A stretch of 45,077 bases of DNA. It comes from a virus. Location: positions 1-45,077 of the IMG/VR virus record IMGVR_UViG_3300035689_000029; one strand, given 5' to 3'. Below the pieces are notes generated by a model that had not been told where the DNA came from, searched no databases, and worked only from the letters and a program-made list of their open reading frames with translations. Of this stretch, positions 27,905 to 35,812 are shown one piece after another; the first letter of the stretch is position 1, and each line of letters opens with the position of its first letter. Position numbers and translations under genes: made by a program.

Positions 27905-28126
27905 ATGGAACCAAAGTATTTTTATGCTAAAGTAGAAATAGATGGACGTTGTGTTGATTTGCTATTGACTAACTCTGAAACTGTCAGAGCATATAGTAGA
28001 GCAAAAGAAAATCCTTCTATGGTTAGTGATGTTCGTGGATATACAGAACTTTGCTGCGAAGTTCCTGTAGAAACTCGTAAGTGCAGCATTTGGGAAAAAC
28101 TTTTAGGCAAATGTAATTGCCAATAA
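27905..28126 (+). CDS. Hypothetical small Cys-containing protein
   Basis: 73 aa starting MEPKYFYAKVEIDGRCVDLL; ends CSIWEKLLGKCNCQ. Strong RBS GGAGG. Predicted beta strands followed by a helix. Function unknown. Confidence 0.65.
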   Translation: MEPKYFYAKVEIDGRCVDLLLTNSETVRAYSRAKENPSMVSDVRGYTELCCEVPVETRKCSIWEKLLGKCNCQ

Positions 28127-28136
28127 TGGAGATAAT

Positions 28137-28478
28137 ATGTCATCGATTAAAATGGTTCGTTTGAGTTCTGGTGAAGAAATTATTTGTAAGTGGAGAGTTG
28201 ATAAAGATGCAGATTCCAAGATTCATATTTTAAAGGATGCTGCAATTCTTTTCCCAATGGGACAAGGTAAGTTGGCATTTGCAAAGTGGATGCCTTATGT
28301 TTCAGAAGAGCAACATAAGTATGGTATAACTGTTCCTGAGAAATTTGTGATGTTTGTTGTTGATATTGATGCTGAAATGGAAAAGCAATACCAATCAATG
28401 ATTAGTGGTCTTGTTGTTCCAAGCAATGGATCAGTAAGTGGTGGACCACTCGGAGCAGGATTGAAACTTACGACTTGA
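28137..28478 (+). CDS. Sm-like beta-barrel phage protein
   Basis: 113 aa. The pattern IKMVRLSSGEEIICKWRV ... LKDAAILFPMG ... LAFAKWMPYV ... KFVMFVVDIDAEMEKQY recurs in T4-like marine phages and looks like an Lsm/SH3-type small barrel. GGAG is 6 nt before ATG. It heads a cluster of four tRNAs that starts 34 nt after its stop. Could bind RNA; this is inference. Confidence 0.7.
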   Translation: MSSIKMVRLSSGEEIICKWRVDKDADSKIHILKDAAILFPMGQGKLAFAKWMPYVSEEQHKYGITVPEKFVMFVVDIDAEMEKQYQSMISGLVVPSNGSVSGGPLGAGLKLTT

Positions 28479-28512
28479 CAGGAATCGAACAACAGATATA
28501 ATTTTGTTGTCG

Positions 28513-28586
28513 GTTCCCGTAGCTCAGTTGGATAGAGCATTCGCCTTCTAAGCGAATGGTCAGTGGTTCGAATCCACTCGGGAACG
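28513..28586 (+). tRNA. tRNA-Arg (anticodon TCT)
   Basis: Acceptor GTTCCCG/CGGGAAC, anticodon stem TTCGC/GCGAA with loop CTTCTAA, T-arm AGTGG-TTCGAAT-CCACT, discriminator G. Confidence 0.95.
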
Positions 28587-28587
28587 T

Positions 28588-28660
28588 TCCTCTGTAGCTC
28601 AGTAGGTAGAGCGGGAAGCTGTTAACTTCCATGTCACTGGTTCGATTCCAGTCGGAGGAG
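28588..28660 (+). tRNA. tRNA-Asn (anticodon GTT)
   Basis: Acceptor TCCTCTG/CGGAGGA, anticodon stem GGAAG/CTTCC with loop CTGTTAA, T-arm ACTGG-TTCGATT-CCAGT, discriminator G. Confidence 0.95.
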
Positions 28661-28667
28661 TTTGAGC

Positions 28668-28739
28668 GCCACTTTAGCTCAACGGTAGAGCCTTGCTTTT
28701 GTAAAGCAGAGGTTGCGGGTTCGAATCCCACAGGTGGCT
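28668..28739 (+). tRNA. tRNA-Thr (anticodon TGT)
   Basis: Acceptor GCCACTT/AGGTGGC, anticodon loop TTTGTAA in stem TTGCT/AGCAG, T-arm TGCGGG-TTCGAAT-CCCAC, discriminator T. Confidence 0.93.
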
Positions 28740-28741
28740 TG

Positions 28742-28823
28742 GCGAGTATACTCAAGCGGTCAACGAGGTCTGACTGTAAATCAGATGGCAGCGCCTACGG
28801 GAGTTCGAATCTCTCTGCTCGCA
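28742..28823 (+). tRNA. tRNA-Tyr (anticodon GTA)
   Basis: Class II tRNA with long variable arm; anticodon stem TCTGA/TCAGA with loop CTGTAAA; acceptor GCGAGTA/TGCTCGC; discriminator A. Confidence 0.94.
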
Positions 28824-28839
28824 TTGTGTAGGAGGTTTT

Positions 28840-28959
28840 ATGGAAGGAAAACATGGAGCCGGAAAAGGCGATTCGTATAGACCAGTAAATTATAAAAAAT
28901 GGTCTGATAATTGGGACAAGATATTTAAAAAGAAATCTAAGAAGGAGAAAAAGAAATGA
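28840..28959 (+). CDS. Small HGAGKGD-type phage protein
   Basis: 39 aa, MEGKHGAGKGDSYRPVNYKK then WSDNWDKIFKKK and a Lys tail. Perfect RBS TAGGAGG 5 nt before ATG. The HGAGKGDxYRPV opening is familiar from many T4-like phage micro-proteins of unknown role. The stop overlaps the next ATG (ATGA). Confidence 0.72.
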   Translation: MEGKHGAGKGDSYRPVNYKKWSDNWDKIFKKKSKKEKKK

Positions 28960-29168
28960 ACTATAGACCAGGTGAAGGTTACGATAAAGGATATACTTGC
29001 AGAATGAGTGGTGGATCTAAGCCAGTACAAGCGGCTACACCATCTGATGCATATTGGCAAGAATATTCCACAGGGTGGGAAGATGCCAATGAAAAGATCA
29101 TCAATGAAGCAAGAGCAAGAAATGGTATGCTGAATGAACACGGAAAACAGCAATTCTTGCAAGACTGA
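28956..29168 (+). CDS. Small phage protein
   Basis: 70 aa starting MNYRPGEGYDKGYTCRMSGG; C-terminal helix NEKIINEARARNG. AAGGAG lies upstream and translation is coupled to the preceding gene. No function known. Confidence 0.65.
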   Translation: MNYRPGEGYDKGYTCRMSGGSKPVQAATPSDAYWQEYSTGWEDANEKIINEARARNGMLNEHGKQQFLQD

Positions 29169-29295
29169 AGAATCTGTACTAAAAAATCATCCTCTCTACC
29201 AAAATAGAGAGGATGATTTGCTTTATAGATTGATGAAAGAAAACGAAGAACTTAAGACTGAATTAGAGTATTGGAGCAAAAATTGTTCCAATTAA
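29134..29295 (+). CDS. Possible small coiled-coil protein read through a hairpin
   Basis: 53 aa, starting MNTENSNSCKTEESVL and containing DDLLYRLMKENEELKTELEYW, a credible leucine-rich coiled coil. It overlaps the preceding gene by 35 nt and the convergent virion gene by 33 nt, and its coding sequence spans the minus-strand terminator hairpin. There is no Shine-Dalgarno. Codon pattern looks coding, but evidence is modest. Confidence 0.4.
   Translation: MNTENSNSCKTEESVLKNHPLYQNREDDLLYRLMKENEELKTELEYWSKNCSN
29187..29216 (-). terminator. Strong terminator for the 29263 virion gene
   Basis: A 15-bp stem (CATCCTCTCTA with TAGAGAGGATG plus flanking pairs) followed on the minus strand by TTTTTT. 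Confidence 0.8.
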
Positions 29296-31683
29296 ATGAC
29301 CATTAGCCAAATATACATTTATATTATTTTGTTGCTTTGTACAATAAGCCAAAACATAAGTTGCTGGTATTTCTCTAGCAACTAAAGAATTAATTGGGGA
29401 TTTTTCTCTCCCTCGTGTCAAAAAATTATTTTGACCAGAACCAGATAATATGGGTTGGTCAAACAGATTCGATGGACCACTTTCTTTTTCAACTCTAAAC
29501 GATAAAAATTCTCTAGAGTCAAATAAAACATTTCTATCTGCGCCACATGGTGAATTTGTACTAGATCCATTTGAATTGTCTTTGAGATCTGAGTATTCAT
29601 TGCATGAAATTAAATTGATTGTATCAATTTTTGGAACAATTATTAAATATTGATTTTCATTTAAATTTTTTAATTCTGAGTTATCAATTAACATAAAATT
29701 ATTCATTAATTTTATAAAACTTAAATCATAATAATCGTTGCCACCAATATTGACATAATCATCTATTGTTCCTTCTGTCCTTCTGACTCCTCTTTGTTTA
29801 GAATGCAACATATACCAACCTTCATTTGTGTTAATCTCATAATTAACTACTCCATTTATAGTTCTGGAATTTAAAGACACCAAATCTTTAGAAATTGGTA
29901 TAATTTTATTAACACGATAAAATCCGTTAAATAAATTATCTCTTTGTGATGTTCCCAGTATATCAATATTTGAAGATATTAAAAATTCTTTACTCAACCA
30001 ATTTTTATTATACTCAATAAATAAACTTTGGTTTTTATAAAATTTTTCTTGTAATTCGTTTAGTTCAGATGCTTGAAGCATTCTTTTTTCTTTAAAATCT
30101 ATTAAATTTGCATTTTGATATATTGAATTTGTAGATTCTCTAGAAAAGTAAGGATTGTTTTTAAGCGGGAAGTTAAATTCTGATTCTTGAGATAAATTTG
30201 GTAAATTTGCAGATTCTTCAATAAACAAAGGACCAAAACTATATGTGGCAATTTCTGGTTTTTGTATTGATCTCAGAAATGTATTTTGTCTATAAGTAAT
30301 TGATCCAAATGACCCATCTCCAAAACCTATTAGTTCTAGAGGATCATTATCTGGATAGCCTGGAATTGATTCTTCGGGATGATATATATTAGGCAAACAC
30401 CAAGTGTTTATATCTACAGTTTTAGTTTCATCGTTTAAATAAAATATATTTTCTGGATTACATCTATTTAAATCTGGAGTTCCAATATTTTTTCTAGCGG
30501 CCCCGTGTTTGTGATTGGAAAATCCAAGAAATAGAGTTTCTCCCTCATTTGATACAGTAAAAACTGATGCACCATCATCACCCTGTCCTCCGGTGTGTAT
30601 CCAATCATTCATTACCCAATTGTCCTCAAACTGCGTTATGCCCCAAAACGTTCCAAATCCATAAGTTTCTGGTAAATTTCTGTCGGGTCTTCCAACATAA
30701 GAACCACTTGAATTTTTCTTAATTATTGCTTTTGTTACAGTTGCATTTTGACTGACACCATAAGTAGGAAAGTTTTCTTTGACTTTTCCAACTAAAACTT
30801 TATATCTTTTTATTCTTTGGGGTATTGGTTCTTGTCCTTTTTTCATTCTGAATAAAGTAAAAGGCTCTTCATTTATTATTATTGTACCGATGCCATAATT
30901 ATCACATGTGTCTGGTGGATCAAGAATAACATCAAATGCTTTACAAGCACACTCAAATACTCTAGTAATAAATTCATTTATTTCTGGATCAAAGAATGAA
31001 GCCGTTGTATCAGCGCACGGTGGACCTACTGAGTGACCAATTCTATAAAGGTATTCCTCTCCACCATCTTCATATGAAGGTCCTGTATTTTCTAGCAATA
31101 CTGCACCAGAAAGAAGAAACGACCCGTTGAACCATAAATTCATATCATTCCAATATTCTGCGCTTTCTATATCCGTTGGTTTTATTATTCTAGATGGATA
31201 TCTTAGTCCGTCATCTGGTGCTTTTAATCCAAAATTTTCTAAACATTCTGGAACCGTACCCCCTGAATTTTCTACAGCAGTTCCGTATAAGTTACAACTC
31301 CAAAACGCTCCGCTGCATTGGCCAATTTGATCGCTTAATTTAGAATAGGAGTATTGAGCAGCACATCTAGGCCATGGTAAAGCTTGACATACATTATATC
31401 CTTCATAACATTCTGGTAAATCAAGATCATAACACGGTCTACAATAAACCGATCCACCATCTCCTAATCTTCTTATACCAAATATAACACCACTAAAGTC
31501 TAATTGTAATGGTATTGTTTCTCCATCTACAGTTATTGTTTCAGAATTGGTAAATATATTTTCATTCAAAGATATTGGATATGCTGTTCTGTATTGTGGA
31601 TAAACTTGTGGTGTTGTATTATAGTTAAATATACTAACTTTATTCAATACAGAAGGTGTGTTTAGTCTGTGAATCCATGTCAT
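29263..31683 (-). CDS. Large virion-type structural protein
   Basis: 806 aa from ATG 31683 (MTWIHRLNTPSVLNKVSIFN). Rich in N, S, T, G, Y and P; with a Cys-rich region near residues 85-250 (YCRPCYDLDLPECYEGYNVC) that could form disulfides or bind metal. No signal peptide. Composition and length suggest a tail fibre, baseplate-proximal protein or decoration. TATACATA, a variant of the late octamer, lies 8 nt before the ATG. No family recognised. Confidence 0.7.
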   Translation of the reverse strand: MTWIHRLNTPSVLNKVSIFNYNTTPQVYPQYRTAYPISLNENIFTNSETITVDGETIPLQLDFSGVIFGIRRLGDGGSVYCRPCYDLDLPECYEGYNVCQALPWPRCAAQYSYSKLSDQIGQCSGAFWSCNLYGTAVENSGGTVPECLENFGLKAPDDGLRYPSRIIKPTDIESAEYWNDMNLWFNGSFLLSGAVLLENTGPSYEDGGEEYLYRIGHSVGPPCADTTASFFDPEINEFITRVFECACKAFDVILDPPDTCDNYGIGTIIINEEPFTLFRMKKGQEPIPQRIKRYKVLVGKVKENFPTYGVSQNATVTKAIIKKNSSGSYVGRPDRNLPETYGFGTFWGITQFEDNWVMNDWIHTGGQGDDGASVFTVSNEGETLFLGFSNHKHGAARKNIGTPDLNRCNPENIFYLNDETKTVDINTWCLPNIYHPEESIPGYPDNDPLELIGFGDGSFGSITYRQNTFLRSIQKPEIATYSFGPLFIEESANLPNLSQESEFNFPLKNNPYFSRESTNSIYQNANLIDFKEKRMLQASELNELQEKFYKNQSLFIEYNKNWLSKEFLISSNIDILGTSQRDNLFNGFYRVNKIIPISKDLVSLNSRTINGVVNYEINTNEGWYMLHSKQRGVRRTEGTIDDYVNIGGNDYYDLSFIKLMNNFMLIDNSELKNLNENQYLIIVPKIDTINLISCNEYSDLKDNSNGSSTNSPCGADRNVLFDSREFLSFRVEKESGPSNLFDQPILSGSGQNNFLTRGREKSPINSLVAREIPATYVLAYCTKQQNNINVYLANGHLIGTIFAPIL

Positions 31684-31701
31684 AGTAAAAATATGTATAA
31701 A

Positions 31702-31709
31702 CATAAATA
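31702..31709 (+). promoter_or_regulatory. Late promoter octamer CATAAATA (for a small RNA?)
   Basis: Predicted start at about 31715 would give an RNA that meets the terminator-like hairpin ending at about 31813. Confidence 0.45.
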
Positions 31710-31714
31710 CAAGT

Positions 31715-31813
31715 ACAAGACGGGCTCGCGAACTACGCTGTTCGTGCGAAAAAGGAACTTCGCTACCTTTCGACCGTCAGGGGGGGATTCGGGTAATCCC
31801 CCCTATCTTTTTC
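31715..31813 (+). ncRNA. Candidate late small RNA of about 99 nt
   Basis: GC-rich relative to its AT-rich surroundings. It has three hairpins: CGCGAAC/GTTCGTGCG with a bulge, AAAGG/CCTTT, and a terminator-like GGGGGATT/AATCCCCC followed by TATCTTTTT. There is no open frame. If readthrough occurs, the same RNA is a structured leader for the gene at 31827, which has no Shine-Dalgarno. Confidence 0.5.
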
Positions 31814-31826
31814 TACATATAGTAAC

Positions 31827-33191
31827 ATGGCAGAAGAAATAGCAAACATAAAAGTAATTCCAGTTGTTTATGAAAAAGGCACAACGGGTTCCTATGTCTT
31901 AGATTTGCGTGGGGAAAAGAAAATAATAAAATTTGGCGATAATGTTGAAAAAAATGATGATTGGGAATCAATTGTCTATTCTGAATTCACTGGTTCTCCG
32001 AGAGTTGACATTGTTACAAATTTGGCAGATCCAACAATACCAAAATTATTTTTGGATGTAATCGTTCCAGAACTACAGGAAAATAGAATAGAAGCAGGTC
32101 TAGTTCTTTATGAAAATTGGGCAGATTTACCTTCAATCTATCCAGATCATCCTAATGGAATTTCTTTTAACTCGGCTTTGTTTAAAACTAATTTACAAAC
32201 AGAATTAGATAAATGGTCTGGTGTAACAAATTATCAAACATTCTTTAATAATTATCCTCATGATATTGAAGTAGGATATGAATCATATGTCTCTGGAAAA
32301 ATAAACGGATATACTGGTGATGGTGTAGATATTCCTGGCATAACAGGGCCATTAGTTTTAAATGGTATTACTTTACTTAGTCTTACTTTGACTGCTGCAA
32401 AGGAATTATCTCCTTCTTCTAGGGTTTATGAATACCACGCACCAGTTCTACCTTATAATTTTCCAAGTCCTGCTTTGGGGGCGGATTGGTATCAAAGAAG
32501 CAATATTGGATATACAGAGAGTGATCAAGCATATGCAGATTTCAAGATAATGGCTCTGCAAAGATTTTCAGATAAAGTGAATCTTATAAAAGGAAGTTCG
32601 GATCTGATAAATCTTGAGGTTTATCCAAAACACTTTGCTGGATACACTTATCCGATGGGTGAATTCGAGTTTGGTTATCCAGATCAATTTGCGCTCAAAG
32701 CAAATGGAACAAAGGAATATACCTATGTTTCAATCAAGGGTGCATATGATAATATTCCAACTAGTAAAAGAGTACAGTTGCAAACCAGTCCGGTGATTTA
32801 TAATGGATCTGGTTATTTAATATCTCAACTTACATCTGTTGCTGCTGTTCAGCAATTGGATGCCTTAATTTGGACTAATGAGTTTCTAGCAAATTACATT
32901 ATAAAACCAGCAAAGGATGCCGGAGCCAGAAGTATGTTTATTTGGCATCCTTGGTATCAAGATACAATAATAGCCGGCAGACCATTAACTGGTATATGGA
33001 ATTCTGACGGTGATAATTTAACACTAGTGACAAGAAAACTAATTAATGATTTATTTACTGACACTGGATATACAGGCACTATAGGGCTGACAAATGATTC
33101 TGCATGGGCAGCACAAAGTACAAAAATATACGCATTGACGGCTGCCACAGAAAAGACAGTTTCTATGGCTGATCTTTTCAGACAACTTTAA
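31827..33191 (+). CDS. Large hypothetical protein, possible TIM-barrel-like enzyme
   Basis: 454 aa. N-terminal 80 residues are beta-rich (VIPVVYEKGTTGSYVLDL). The remainder alternates strands and helices, with acidic/aromatic segments such as FIWHPWYQDTIIAG and GLVLYENWADLPSIYPD that recall glycoside-hydrolase-like barrels. No catalytic pair can be fixed by eye. It is expressed on the opposite strand to the neighbouring virion gene. No RBS is evident. Confidence 0.65.
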   Translation: MAEEIANIKVIPVVYEKGTTGSYVLDLRGEKKIIKFGDNVEKNDDWESIVYSEFTGSPRVDIVTNLADPTIPKLFLDVIVPELQENRIEAGLVLYENWADLPSIYPDHPNGISFNSALFKTNLQTELDKWSGVTNYQTFFNNYPHDIEVGYESYVSGKINGYTGDGVDIPGITGPLVLNGITLLSLTLTAAKELSPSSRVYEYHAPVLPYNFPSPALGADWYQRSNIGYTESDQAYADFKIMALQRFSDKVNLIKGSSDLINLEVYPKHFAGYTYPMGEFEFGYPDQFALKANGTKEYTYVSIKGAYDNIPTSKRVQLQTSPVIYNGSGYLISQLTSVAAVQQLDALIWTNEFLANYIIKPAKDAGARSMFIWHPWYQDTIIAGRPLTGIWNSDGDNLTLVTRKLINDLFTDTGYTGTIGLTNDSAWAAQSTKIYALTAATEKTVSMADLFRQL

Positions 33192-33193
33192 TA

Positions 33194-33221
33194 TTGATTT
33201 TTATCATTAGTTTGTTATAAT
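33194..33221 (+). promoter_or_regulatory. Sigma70-like promoter TTGATT-N16-TATAAT
   Basis: The -10 is only 7 nt before ATG 33229, so the deaminase-like mRNA would be leaderless or nearly so. Confidence 0.72.
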
Positions 33222-33228
33222 TCGTGTC

Positions 33229-33606
33229 ATGCAAGTTTGTCGTGCTGAAGAATATCTTCAATTGGCATATCCAATGTGTCTTAGTATTCCTAGACAGAAG
33301 AAGCATGTCTCTTTGATCATTTGCAAAAAGAGAATTATTTCTGTTGGTATGAATTACTTCAAGACCCATCCAAAAGCAAAAGAGATTGGATATCAATACG
33401 AGGAAATGCATTCTGAACTTGATGCCTTTCGCAAACTAGACAAGCAAGATAGGCAAAAAAAACTACATCTCATTAATGTCCGTTTCAATCGATTCGGTCA
33501 AATGAGAATGTCAAAGCCGTGTGAAAAATGTTTACCGTGGTGTATTGAAGTTTTTCACACAATTCACTATACTACTGATAACGGTGTTATCCGTCTTAAC
33601 TACTAA
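33229..33606 (+). CDS. Cytidine/deoxycytidylate deaminase-like zinc protein
   Basis: 125 aa. The zinc motifs HSELDAF (H-x-E) and PCEKCLPW (P-C-x-x-C) occur in the right order and about 38 residues apart, as in the cytidine deaminase superfamily. The N-terminal part SLIICKKRIISVGMNYFKTH gives the usual strand-helix core. It is short; a dCMP-deaminase or a nucleic-acid-editing deaminase are both possible. A sigma70-like promoter sits directly before it. Confidence 0.8.
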   Translation: MQVCRAEEYLQLAYPMCLSIPRQKKHVSLIICKKRIISVGMNYFKTHPKAKEIGYQYEEMHSELDAFRKLDKQDRQKKLHLINVRFNRFGQMRMSKPCEKCLPWCIEVFHTIHYTTDNGVIRLNY

Positions 33607-33617
33607 AAGGAGTAATT

Positions 33618-33920
33618 ATGATTTATCGTACTAGACTGTTTGGATCTGTTGAATCTTTTGTTTGCGCTCTTGTAACCGCTGGTCTTTTTGTTCACTTTTC
33701 TGGTGCAAATTTCGACAATGTTTTGGCTGTAGTTATGGCTATTGCTTCTGTTGGATTTGTTTATCTTGGTATTTCATCCTACAAGGATAAGAACGAAGAT
33801 CTTCGTAGTGAACTTCGTGTTGAGCGTGAGTTCACCGCCCAAGAGGATACTAAGCGCGAACTGAATGATCGAATTGCTGGTCTTGAGCGTGAGTTCAATA
33901 ATCTAGCAAACAAGAACTAA
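33618..33920 (+). CDS. Membrane protein with C-terminal coiled coil
   Basis: 100 aa. Two hydrophobic helices (VESFVCALVTAGLFVHF and VLAVVMAIASVGFVYLG) then a charged coiled coil (DKNEDLRSELRVEREFTAQ). RBS AAGGAG 6 nt before ATG. Topology suggests an inner-membrane anchor with a cytoplasmic coil, perhaps an rI/superinfection-type or holin-associated protein; this is speculative. Confidence 0.68.
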   Translation: MIYRTRLFGSVESFVCALVTAGLFVHFSGANFDNVLAVVMAIASVGFVYLGISSYKDKNEDLRSELRVEREFTAQEDTKRELNDRIAGLEREFNNLANKN

Positions 33921-33930
33921 TCTTGTTGTT

Positions 33931-34004
33931 GGCACGGTAGACCAATAGGCAGAGTCAATAGACTTAAAATCTGTGTAGTGTGGGTTCGAGTCCCACCCGT
34001 GCTA
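33931..34004 (+). tRNA. tRNA with Leu anticodon (TAA) but short variable loop
   Basis: Acceptor GGCACGG/CCGTGCT, anticodon stem ATAGA/TCTGT with loop CTTAAAA, variable loop only GTAGT, T-arm GTGGG-TTCGAGT-CCCAC, discriminator A. Anticodon UAA reads Leu UUA codons, but normal bacterial tRNA-Leu has a long variable arm (compare 25068). Confidence 0.85.
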
Positions 34005-34019
34005 TTTTAGGAGATGCAA

Positions 34020-34247
34020 ATGTTTCGACTTCATATTGATATTCCACTTTCAATGACAGAACAAGATTCAGTTTCTATTTCTCAGAAGATTATCGACCTT
34101 CTAGAAAAAGAAAAGATGTTGACTTTTGGTGTGGAACAAGTAAATTACCGTTTGGGACACGACGAAGATCGTCAAAAGAGCAATTACTTGATCAAGAATG
34201 AAAATGGTCATGTCTCAAACAAAAAGTGTCACATTTATTGGATGTGA
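34020..34247 (+). CDS. Hypothetical protein
   Basis: 75 aa starting MFRLHIDIPLSMTEQDSVSI. ATG 34020 is chosen because AGGAG is 6 nt upstream; the ATG at 34014 abuts the RBS. N-terminal strand, helix ISQKIIDLLEKEKM, basic C-terminus. It ends 6 nt before tRNA-Ile. No family recognised. Confidence 0.6.
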   Translation: MFRLHIDIPLSMTEQDSVSISQKIIDLLEKEKMLTFGVEQVNYRLGHDEDRQKSNYLIKNENGHVSNKKCHIYWM

Positions 34248-34253
34248 CTTCAT

Positions 34254-34326
34254 GGGATGTGGGGGTCTGGGAGGCCCAGCCTTGCTTATAACGAGGTGGC
34301 AGTAGGTTCGAATCCTATACATCCTA
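34254..34326 (+). tRNA. tRNA-Ile (anticodon TAT)
   Basis: Anticodon stem CCTTG/CGAGG with loop CTTATAA; acceptor GGGATGT/ACATCCT; T-arm GTAGG-TTCGAAT-CCTAT; discriminator A. Encodes decoding of rare AUA without needing TilS lysidine modification. Confidence 0.88.
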
Positions 34327-34329
34327 TTT

Positions 34330-34337
34330 TATAAATA
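34330..34337 (+). promoter_or_regulatory. Perfect T4 late promoter TATAAATA
   Basis: Exact consensus, 17 nt before ATG 34355, with GGAG between them. Confidence 0.75.
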
Positions 34338-34354
34338 AGGTACGGAGAATTAAT

Positions 34355-34780
34355 ATGGCCAAATTTTCAGTACCAGCCGGTTGTAGAGATGCGATGACAA
34401 ACCTTCATAACGCCCACAATGAGCGTTATAACCGCATAAAAACAAAACTAACTCAAGCAAGAGTAGACGCAAAGGAAAGTGATCGTCTAATCGGTGCATA
34501 TATGGACACCCATAATGTTCTGCATGGCGCAGTCCAAAAAGCATTATCTGCAAAGGTAACAGAAATGCCCGACACAGTTAGAGACACACTACATGCCGCT
34601 AGTGTTCATGCCGGTGATGTTCATTCGTCATTGACAAAAGGCCAAAGAGGCGCTGATATTGGAAGACAAACTGTTGCTGGAAAGCCAGTAGGATCTAAAA
34701 TGGCTGGACAAAAAGTAGATCCACAGACACATCTACTAAAAGTAATTTCCGATATTAGAACTAGACACGGCAAACAGTAA
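34355..34780 (+). CDS. Late hypothetical helical protein
   Basis: 141 aa starting MAKFSVPAGCRDAMTNLHNA; helical, Ala/His/Lys-rich, ends basic (DIRTRHGKQ). It has the only perfect TATAAATA in the window plus a good RBS, so late and fairly strong expression is expected. Probably virion or head associated; family unknown. Confidence 0.68.
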   Translation: MAKFSVPAGCRDAMTNLHNAHNERYNRIKTKLTQARVDAKESDRLIGAYMDTHNVLHGAVQKALSAKVTEMPDTVRDTLHAASVHAGDVHSSLTKGQRGADIGRQTVAGKPVGSKMAGQKVDPQTHLLKVISDIRTRHGKQ

Positions 34781-34797
34781 ACGTTATACTGTTTGAC

Positions 34798-34938
34798 ATG
34801 AAAAACAAAAACTACTTAGAAAAGGTGCTTATTAATTCATTTGCATTTCTTTTGGTGTCTTTTGGTATAACAATGATGATTCTTTCTTTTTCATTCATGT
34901 GTGACACCATTAAAAAGATTGAAATTTACACAAAATGA
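34798..34938 (+). CDS. Small membrane protein
   Basis: 46 aa, MKNKNYLEKVLINSFAFLLV then SFGITMMILSFSFM: one long hydrophobic helix with charged ends. The stop overlaps the next ATG (ATGA). An AT-rich TATACT lies just upstream. Confidence 0.55.
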   Translation: MKNKNYLEKVLINSFAFLLVSFGITMMILSFSFMCDTIKKIEIYTK

Positions 34939-35117
34939 TAGACATTGAAATTCGATTAATGGAATTGGCCAATAAATGGCGATATGCAAACCAAGAAGTA
35001 TATGATGTTTGCAGAGATGCCGTTGAACAAATTCGTTTGTTGAGAGTCACTAACCCAAAGAAAACAATGCCATATGATCCCGGAACCAGTGGTTGGGGTA
35101 AGGGTAAAGATGAATAA
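34935..35117 (+). CDS. Small protein with GWGKGKDE tail
   Basis: 60 aa starting MIDIEIRLMELANKWRYANQ. The C-terminus GTSGWGKGKDE matches the end of the BPSL0761-like protein at 2953 (GGGWGKGKDE), and in both places the next gene is the small membrane protein paralogue. The N-terminal parts are unrelated. Overlaps both neighbours. Confidence 0.65.
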   Translation: MIDIEIRLMELANKWRYANQEVYDVCRDAVEQIRLLRVTNPKKTMPYDPGTSGWGKGKDE

Positions 35118-35280
35118 CGAGAAAAAATATTTTACCTACTACGATGCATTATTTGCAACCGCAATTTTGTGCATAACATTCTTTATGCAACTCATAGTAT
35201 TTGAACGTTTGGAAACTCGCGTTAAGGATCTTGAAATCAAAATTTCAGCATATGAATTCCGAAACTCGCAATTTGATTGA
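35110..35280 (+). CDS. Small membrane protein, copy 2
   Basis: 56 aa starting MNNEKKYFTYYDALFATAIL; close paralogue of 2811..2960, with one hydrophobic helix and a charged tail. It overlaps the SpoU gene start by 29 nt, where in copy 1 the SpeD gene intervenes. Confidence 0.72.
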   Translation: MNNEKKYFTYYDALFATAILCITFFMQLIVFERLETRVKDLEIKISAYEFRNSQFD

Positions 35281-35812
35281 TCACTACCACTACTGGAACA
35301 CAGATGCCATCATTGCTGATCTTGAGACTAAGCGGTTTAACTATAGTGTTTTGTGTTGCAATATTGGCAACGATTTTAATATCGCAACTGTGGTACGCAA
35401 TGCGAATGCATTTTTGGCGAAGGAAGTAGTGATCTATGGCAATAAGAAATACGATAGACGGGGGACTGTCGGTACTCATCACTACACCAAATTCCGTCAT
35501 GTTAAAGGCATTGAAGATCTCGGCTCCTACATTGAAGAAACTATTTCCAAGTATGAAGGCAAAGTTAAATTATTGGGAATTGACAATGTACCTGAAGCAA
35601 AAGATGTAAACACATTTGATTTTGATCCAAGTGTGCATTATATTATGATTTTTGGTCAGGAACAAATTGGAATTCCTGCCAATGTTTTGTCTATGTGTGA
35701 TGATCTTCTTTACATTCCCCAGTACGGCTCTGTGAGAAGCATCAATGTTGGTACTGCCTCTGGTATTATAATGAACAATTATTGTGCCAAGGTTCACTCC
35801 TTCGTGGTGTAA
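35252..35812 (+). CDS. SpoU/TrmH-family RNA 2'-O-ribose methyltransferase, copy 2
   Basis: 186 aa, starting MNSETRNLIDHYHYWN. Same motifs as copy 1: NIGNDFNIATVVRNANAF, IMIFGQEQIGIPANVL and IPQYGSVRSINVGTASGI. The last 35 residues are identical to copy 1, and the stop codon again lies inside the 5' part of tRNA-Gln. Sequence identity between the copies remains high even at the DNA level near the 3' end, so the duplication is recent or kept uniform by recombination. Function inferred as tRNA Gm methylase. Confidence 0.85.
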   Translation: MNSETRNLIDHYHYWNTDAIIADLETKRFNYSVLCCNIGNDFNIATVVRNANAFLAKEVVIYGNKKYDRRGTVGTHHYTKFRHVKGIEDLGSYIEETISKYEGKVKLLGIDNVPEAKDVNTFDFDPSVHYIMIFGQEQIGIPANVLSMCDDLLYIPQYGSVRSINVGTASGIIMNNYCAKVHSFVV

